From assembly GCA_003499525.1 (NCBI GenBank), contig DNTB01000046.1, forward strand, positions 1 through 9,698: 9,698 nucleotides of DNA. Direction: 5' to 3'. Of the stretch, positions 6,030 to 9,698 are shown piece after piece. Made by a program: the position numbers and the translations under genes. The notes beneath the pieces were generated by a model. The model worked only from the letters and a program-made list of their open reading frames with translations, did no database searches and had not been told where the DNA came from. Within the stretch, counting starts at the first letter, position 1. Each line of letters begins with the position of its first letter. The stretch is from Flavobacteriales bacterium (GTDB lineage: Bacteria > Bacteroidota > Bacteroidia > Flavobacteriales_G > Salibacteraceae).

Positions 6030-6431
6030 ATGAATACAAAAAATGTTTTAATCGGACTTTCCATCATTACTTTTTTCTCTGCTTTTGCATTGGTACCTCA
6101 GGATAAAGAACCCTGGGAAATTCCTGCTAAGTATAAAAATATGACCAATCCATATACCGATGATATCGATGATTTGGTGGATTATGGTGCCGATCTGTAC
6201 GACAAGCACTGTGCTTCATGCCACGGAGATGATGGAATTGGAGATGGCTCAAAAGCAGACGAGCTTAAAACCTATCCTGGGGATTTTACCAGCGATGAGT
6301 TCAAGGCTTTTTCGGACGGTGAAATGTACTACATGTCCATAATCGGCCGGGATGAAATGCCCAACTATGAGAAGAAAATAACCGATGAAGAAGGCCGATG
6401 GGCCGTAATTGAATACATCAAGACCTTCTGA
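6030..6431 (+). CDS. Class I monoheme cytochrome c
   Basis: The 133-residue protein has an N-terminal hydrophobic segment (5-21), either a signal peptide or an uncleaved anchor, with no lipobox Cys. Haem is bound at CASCH (61-65), preceded by the helix GADLYDKHC typical of class I cytochromes. Met110 in RDEMPNYEKK is the probable sixth ligand, and the terminal helix EEGRWAVIEYIKTF closes the fold. It starts 5 bp after the barrel gene. By position and type it is the likely periplasmic electron carrier between the Fe-S/NrfD module and the outer-membrane cytochromes. It is comparable in role to the monoheme subunit of alternative complex III (inference). Confidence 0.85.
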   Translation: MNTKNVLIGLSIITFFSAFALVPQDKEPWEIPAKYKNMTNPYTDDIDDLVDYGADLYDKHCASCHGDDGIGDGSKADELKTYPGDFTSDEFKAFSDGEMYYMSIIGRDEMPNYEKKITDEEGRWAVIEYIKTF

Positions 6432-6440
6432 TGTAACAGA

Positions 6441-6481
6441 GGAATATGCCTGACATATCCCTTTGTTTTAATTAAAACAAA
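6441..6481. promoter_or_regulatory. Hairpin plus perfect 20-bp palindrome before the Fe-S gene
   Basis: This is the only wide gap inside the operon (55 bp). It holds GGAATATG-CCTGA-CATATCC (6441-6460), a hairpin with one bulge. Directly after it is TTTGTTTTAATTAAAACAAA (6462-6481), a perfect 20-bp palindrome ending 5 bp before ATG 6487. The first hairpin plus the T-rich stretch could act as a weak attenuator or an RNA-processing or stabilising element. The palindrome could be an operator, or a hairpin over the ribosome-binding region. No TAnnTTTG promoter box is present. Confidence 0.45.
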
Positions 6482-6486
6482 ACAAA

Positions 6487-7431
6487 ATGGGGAAAGATAA
6501 TAACAACGACCGGAGAAAATTTATAAAAACCGGCATTGGGCTTGGTATGGCCTCAATCGTAGGGGCTAAACTGACAGCGCTCGCGTCGGTCGATGAAAAA
6601 AAAGAAACCGTAAAAGTCCTGACTCAGGATGGCAAACTGGTTGAAGTGGACAAAAAAGCCATGGCCGATCCGAGCACATTACCCGCCAAAGGCGATTTGG
6701 CAAGACAGGGAATACCGGGTAGAAAATTTGTCATGGTAGTGGACCTTGCGAGATGTGCCAATGCGAGAAGTTGCATTGAAGCATGCCAGCGAGGACATGA
6801 TCTGTTGCCAAATCAGGAATTTATGCAGGTGATGCTAAAAAAAGATCATGAAGGAAGTGAGCCATATTGGTTCCCAAAACCCTGCTATCATTGCGGAAAC
6901 CCGCCTTGTGTTAAAGTTTGTCCAGTAGGTGCCACCTTCAAGCGAACGGACGGTATTGTGCTCGTTGATGCGGATACTTGTATAGGTTGCAAATTTTGTG
7001 TCTCTGCATGCCCGTACTCAGCTCGTGTATTCAATTGGGAAGATCGAGAATCCTACGAAGAGAATACCGACGAGTATTCCCCAGAAACAAGTGTTCCGGG
7101 CCAGGTTGGAACCGTAAGTAAATGCGACTTTTGTCCGGACCGATCCCGAGAGGGAAAACTCCCCTACTGTGCCGAGAGTTGCCCAATGGGAGCGATCTAT
7201 TTTGGAGATGTCAATGAGGACACCATATTTAATGGTCAGGAAACATTGCGTCTAAAGGAAACCATTTCTAACAGAGCTGGATATCAGGCGATGGCACATT
7301 TGGGTACCGATCCAAACGTAATCTATCTGCCTCCGGTGAATAAGAGCCATTCTTTTGAAAGAGGACTCAAAGATCTTGATGAAGATCTTAAGGACTGGTA
7401 CCTGAATCAAGTAAAAAATGAAAAACCATGA
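6487..7431 (+). CDS. Tat-exported 4Fe-4S ferredoxin subunit (DmsB/PsrB/NrfC/ActB-like), one Cys missing
   Basis: The 314-residue protein has a Tat signal (RRKFIKTG from residue 9, hydrophobic to about 34) and so acts on the outer face of the cytoplasmic membrane. Cys groups: 90, 96, 100; 133, 136, 141, 145; 165, 168, 171, 175; and 213, 216, 228, 232. This is the four-cluster pattern of the membrane-oxidoreductase electron-transfer subunits, except that the first motif reads C-x2-A-x2-C-x3-C: Ala93 stands where the second Cys should be, giving 15 instead of 16. That cluster may be [3Fe-4S], use another ligand, or be absent. In the family this subunit passes electrons between an NrfD-type quinone protein and a catalytic subunit. 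The gene overlaps the NrfD gene by 4 bp (ATGA), strong evidence that the two products form one complex. No molybdopterin subunit is encoded next to it. Confidence 0.88.
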   Translation: MGKDNNNDRRKFIKTGIGLGMASIVGAKLTALASVDEKKETVKVLTQDGKLVEVDKKAMADPSTLPAKGDLARQGIPGRKFVMVVDLARCANARSCIEACQRGHDLLPNQEFMQVMLKKDHEGSEPYWFPKPCYHCGNPPCVKVCPVGATFKRTDGIVLVDADTCIGCKFCVSACPYSARVFNWEDRESYEENTDEYSPETSVPGQVGTVSKCDFCPDRSREGKLPYCAESCPMGAIYFGDVNEDTIFNGQETLRLKETISNRAGYQAMAHLGTDPNVIYLPPVNKSHSFERGLKDLDEDLKDWYLNQVKNEKP

Positions 7432-8807
7432 GCGACAATTCTTACGTCTTACTAAAAAAGTACACTGAGCATTTGAAGAAACCTTCTTTGACTTGGTATG
7501 TCATTATGGGCATTATGGGCTTGTTGGTTTTGGTAGGTTTTTATGCGTTGATTCAACAAATCGTGCACGACCATATCATAACGGGAATGCGAGATAATGT
7601 TGTTTGGGGAGCCTACATCGTAAATTTCATATTTCTGTTGGGTGTCAGTTATGCAGGAGCAATAATTTCAGGTGCTTTTCATCTTGGTAGAATCGATTGG
7701 GGTAAGCCCCTGATAAGGATTATCGAGATTATCACTTTCATCACCATCCTTATTGGTCCTATTTACATTCTGCTTTGTATTGGAAGGCTTGATAGGTTGC
7801 ACTATTTGTTTATTCATGCAAGAATTCAATCTCCTATAATATGGGATTTAATTGCAGTCATTATCGATTTGATTTTGTGCACCTTCTACCTCTATCTCAC
7901 TTTCATCAAGGATTTCTCATTGATGTATTTAAATAGTGATAAGTTGGGTTTAGCAAACTGGCAAAAGAAGCTCTTCAAGTTTTTATCTCTGGGATATACC
8001 GCAACACCCCAGCAAAAGAAGCGACTGAACCGAGCTTTGGATGTAATGGCAGCTCTTATTATTCCAACTGCAGTGGTGGCCTATTCTTTATTAGCCTGGC
8101 TCTTTGGAATGAACCTGAAAGCAGGATGGGACGACAGTTTATTCGCACCTTATTTCATTGTTTCGGCAATATTCTCCGGATTCGCTATTGTGATTATCCT
8201 GATGTTTCTGGTTAGAAAAATCTATAAAGCAGAGTCCATTCTTACTGACGGGCATTTCAATTTCATTGCCTATGGCATGTTTATTATGGCACTAATCTTC
8301 GGATATTTCACTTTCTCTGATTATATCACAAGATGGTACAACACAACTCAGGGGAATTCGGAGCTGATATACAAGTATTTATCCCTGGATCACTACGGCT
8401 ACATGACCTACATAATGCTCATTTTCACGAGTATTATACCCATTCTGGTTATAGCTATACCAGCACTGAGGTCGAAGGTCAGCTATTTCATTAGTGCTAT
8501 TCTAGTGCTGATCGGGTTATGGCTCTTCCGTTACTTGATCATTGTACCCGTTCTTGAAACTCCCTATTTTCCTATAGTATCTACTGATCCTGATGTATTG
8601 GAGTATTCTGCTACATGGATTGAATGGGCATTGGTTGTAGCAGGTTTCGCTGGAGCTATCATGTTGTATATGATCATATTGAAGATCGTACCAGTATTTC
8701 CTATCGCTGATATGCAGGAAAGCCATTCTTTCAAGCTTTTCGGTAAGTATTCTATTGACAAGCTACTCGGACAGAAGCATTATTCCAATAAATTATCAGA
8801 TTCATAA
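7428..8807 (+). CDS. nrfD: NrfD/PsrC/ActC-family quinol-interacting membrane protein
   Basis: The 459-residue protein has about ten membrane helices: near 22-43, 58-85, 94-118, 137-162, 207-228, 239-264, 278-300, 323-345, 351-374 and 396-421. Features seen in ActC/PsrC-like members include VVWGAYIVNFIFLLGVSYAG, the ICIGR-type end of helix 3 (CIGRLDRLHYL), WDDSLFAPYFIVSAIFSG, and a late RYLIIVPVLETPYFP followed by WIEW. The length and ten helices are closer to ActC of alternative complex III and long NrfD proteins than to eight-helix PsrC. In the family this subunit binds and oxidises or reduces menaquinol near the periplasmic face and exchanges electrons with the Fe-S subunit. It contains no haem motif. 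Translation is coupled to the Fe-S gene by the ATGA overlap. The symbol denotes the family, not proof of a nitrite-reductase role. Confidence 0.88.
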   Translation: MSDNSYVLLKKYTEHLKKPSLTWYVIMGIMGLLVLVGFYALIQQIVHDHIITGMRDNVVWGAYIVNFIFLLGVSYAGAIISGAFHLGRIDWGKPLIRIIEIITFITILIGPIYILLCIGRLDRLHYLFIHARIQSPIIWDLIAVIIDLILCTFYLYLTFIKDFSLMYLNSDKLGLANWQKKLFKFLSLGYTATPQQKKRLNRALDVMAALIIPTAVVAYSLLAWLFGMNLKAGWDDSLFAPYFIVSAIFSGFAIVIILMFLVRKIYKAESILTDGHFNFIAYGMFIMALIFGYFTFSDYITRWYNTTQGNSELIYKYLSLDHYGYMTYIMLIFTSIIPILVIAIPALRSKVSYFISAILVLIGLWLFRYLIIVPVLETPYFPIVSTDPDVLEYSATWIEWALVVAGFAGAIMLYMIILKIVPVFPIADMQESHSFKLFGKYSIDKLLGQKHYSNKLSDS

Positions 8808-8818
8808 TTAGTTGAACT

Positions 8819-9658
8819 ATGAAGGCATATTATAATTCATTCTTAATTCTAGTCTTTTTGGTTTTCTGGATACCATTTGATGGTTACGGCCAGAAAAAGC
8901 AGAAAACAAGAAGTAAATTCCAATACGAAAGATTTGATGACGGAAGCAGAAAACTGAGCGCAAGAATATTCCTGAAGTCTAAATCAGGTATAGCTGGAGT
9001 ACCGGATGCTGAGGTATTTTTTACCGCCGGTGAAGACAGCACCAAAATTGACCTGGGATCCGTAACTACTGATGAAGACGGCTGGTGTTATTTGTTGATT
9101 GAAAGTGGCTTTAATATCCCCTCTACTTCCGGAAAAACGACATATAAACTGAAATATTCCGGAAATGATAGTCTCAAAAGAACAACCGATGATCTGGATG
9201 TGATAAATGTCGATCTGCGGCTTTCGCTTGAAGAGGGTGACGAAACAAACGTCGCAACCATTGGAGTTTACGATATGGATGGTCTGCCTGTTGAACGGGC
9301 AAAAGTTGGATTAAACATTAAAAGGTTGTACAGTTTATTGCCCATTGGAGAAGAGCGAACAGATTCGACAGGCACGGTAACTTTTGAGGTTCCCACAGAT
9401 GTTCCGGGCGACACTGAGGGTATGATTACCCTCGTTGCGCGTATTGATAATGATAGAAAATATGGAACGGTTGAAACGCATAAAGCTGTTAATTGGGGAG
9501 TACCTAATACATATGAGGTTTCAGAAGAACGAAAAAATCTCTGGACTCAATCTGCACCATTATGGATGGAGGTGGTTGTGCTTGGCATTTTTGCCGTTGT
9601 TGGTATTTTCTTCTTCTATTCTTTGTATCAAGTCTATCTGATACCAAAGAATCGTTAG
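8819..9658 (+). CDS. Secreted beta-sandwich protein with C-terminal membrane anchor, unknown function
   Basis: The 279-residue protein has a signal peptide (to about GYGQ, residue 25) and two probable Ig- or transthyretin-like domains. The first (about 45-135) carries AGVPDAEVFFTA and GSVTTDEDGWCYLLI; the second (about 140-215) carries DGLPVERAKVGL and RTDSTGTVTFEV. Both repeat the 'x-V-x-A-x-V...T-D-x-x-G-x' pattern of carboxypeptidase-regulatory-like folds. A conserved-looking linker (KAVNWGVPNTYEVSEERKNLW) leads to one membrane helix (about 247-270) and a short basic tail ending KNR, so the protein should sit in the cytoplasmic membrane with its domains in the periplasm. It starts 11 bp after the NrfD gene and looks like the last operon gene. 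It may scaffold the redox complex or contact cytochrome c. It has no cofactor motif and I do not recognise a named family. Confidence 0.75.
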   Translation: MKAYYNSFLILVFLVFWIPFDGYGQKKQKTRSKFQYERFDDGSRKLSARIFLKSKSGIAGVPDAEVFFTAGEDSTKIDLGSVTTDEDGWCYLLIESGFNIPSTSGKTTYKLKYSGNDSLKRTTDDLDVINVDLRLSLEEGDETNVATIGVYDMDGLPVERAKVGLNIKRLYSLLPIGEERTDSTGTVTFEVPTDVPGDTEGMITLVARIDNDRKYGTVETHKAVNWGVPNTYEVSEERKNLWTQSAPLWMEVVVLGIFAVVGIFFFYSLYQVYLIPKNR

Positions 9659-9675
9659 AGTTTAAAGTTAAGATC

Positions 9676-9698
9676 AAAAAAAGAAGCCGTCTCGATAA
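9676..9698 (+). terminator. Possible left arm of an operon terminator cut by the window edge
   Basis: An A-run (9676-9682) followed by GAAGCCGTCTCGATAA begins 17 bp after the last stop codon. An A-run leading into GCCGTCTC is the usual left half of a rho-independent hairpin (right half GAGACGGC then T-run). The second half lies outside the window, so this is only a prediction. If true, the operon ends here. Confidence 0.3.

Noticed and set aside
8517..8761. Two short minus-strand open frames inside the NrfD gene
   Set aside because: They lie wholly antisense to well-supported membrane helices and have no start signals.
3550..9658. Complete alternative complex III operon
   Set aside because: The Fe-S, NrfD and cytochrome c parts resemble ActB, ActC and ActE. 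The molybdopterin-like half of ActB and the ActD and ActF subunits are missing, and outer-membrane lipoproteins and a barrel are not part of that complex.

Overview
The window looks like Bacteroidota DNA, most likely from a flavobacterium-like marine or environmental organism. The signs are a TTTG-N19-TAnnTTTG promoter of the Bacteroidota primary sigma factor type, a second TAnnTTTG -7 box, A/T-rich leaders mostly without Shine-Dalgarno sequences, short lipoboxes ending in SC with a charged residue soon after the lipidated Cys, and a Bacteroidota-style outer-membrane barrel protein. No genus can be assigned from the sequence alone.

Left part (1-~950), probable edge of a mobile element. A minus-strand Cro/Ner-like small regulator runs off the left edge. 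It is divergent from a plus-strand XRE repressor with a C-terminal coiled coil. The 87 bp between them hold a near-perfect minus-strand promoter overlapped by an 18-bp perfect palindrome and a second inverted repeat, which is the architecture of a phage or transposable-phage immunity switch. Downstream of the repressor is about 500 bp without a convincing gene. It contains a nested long inverted repeat (781-873) and a 33-bp direct repeat (867-899 and 913-945). This may be the element's end or a recombination or regulatory structure.

Middle (1184-3264). A minus-strand membrane-protein gene appears to be broken by one in-frame amber codon (1763-1765). Divergent from it is a soluble GT2-type glycosyltransferase. 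The two share a 143-bp intergenic region.

Right part (3464-9698), a redox gene cluster. In order it encodes a hexaheme c-type cytochrome lipoprotein with a collagen-like linker (own promoter, possible FNR/CRP-like site), a strong terminator, a monoheme lipoprotein whose mature part has no Met, an outer-membrane beta-barrel, a class I monoheme cytochrome c, a Tat-exported four-cluster Fe-S protein with one cluster ligand missing, an NrfD/PsrC/ActC-like ten-helix quinol-interacting membrane protein, and a secreted beta-sandwich protein with a C-terminal membrane anchor. The last six genes are tightly spaced (gaps of 11, 5, 55, -4 and 11 bp).

The gene set reads as an electron route from the quinone pool (NrfD plus Fe-S) through periplasmic cytochrome c to outer-membrane or surface multiheme lipoproteins and a barrel. 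It resembles the Fe-S/NrfD modules of alternative complex III, Qrc, Nrf and Psr, but no molybdopterin catalytic subunit, cytochrome bc or terminal reductase is encoded here. That absence, the hexaheme lipoprotein plus barrel, and the degenerate first Fe-S motif make this cluster the best candidate for an undescribed system. The electron acceptor or donor cannot be read from the sequence.
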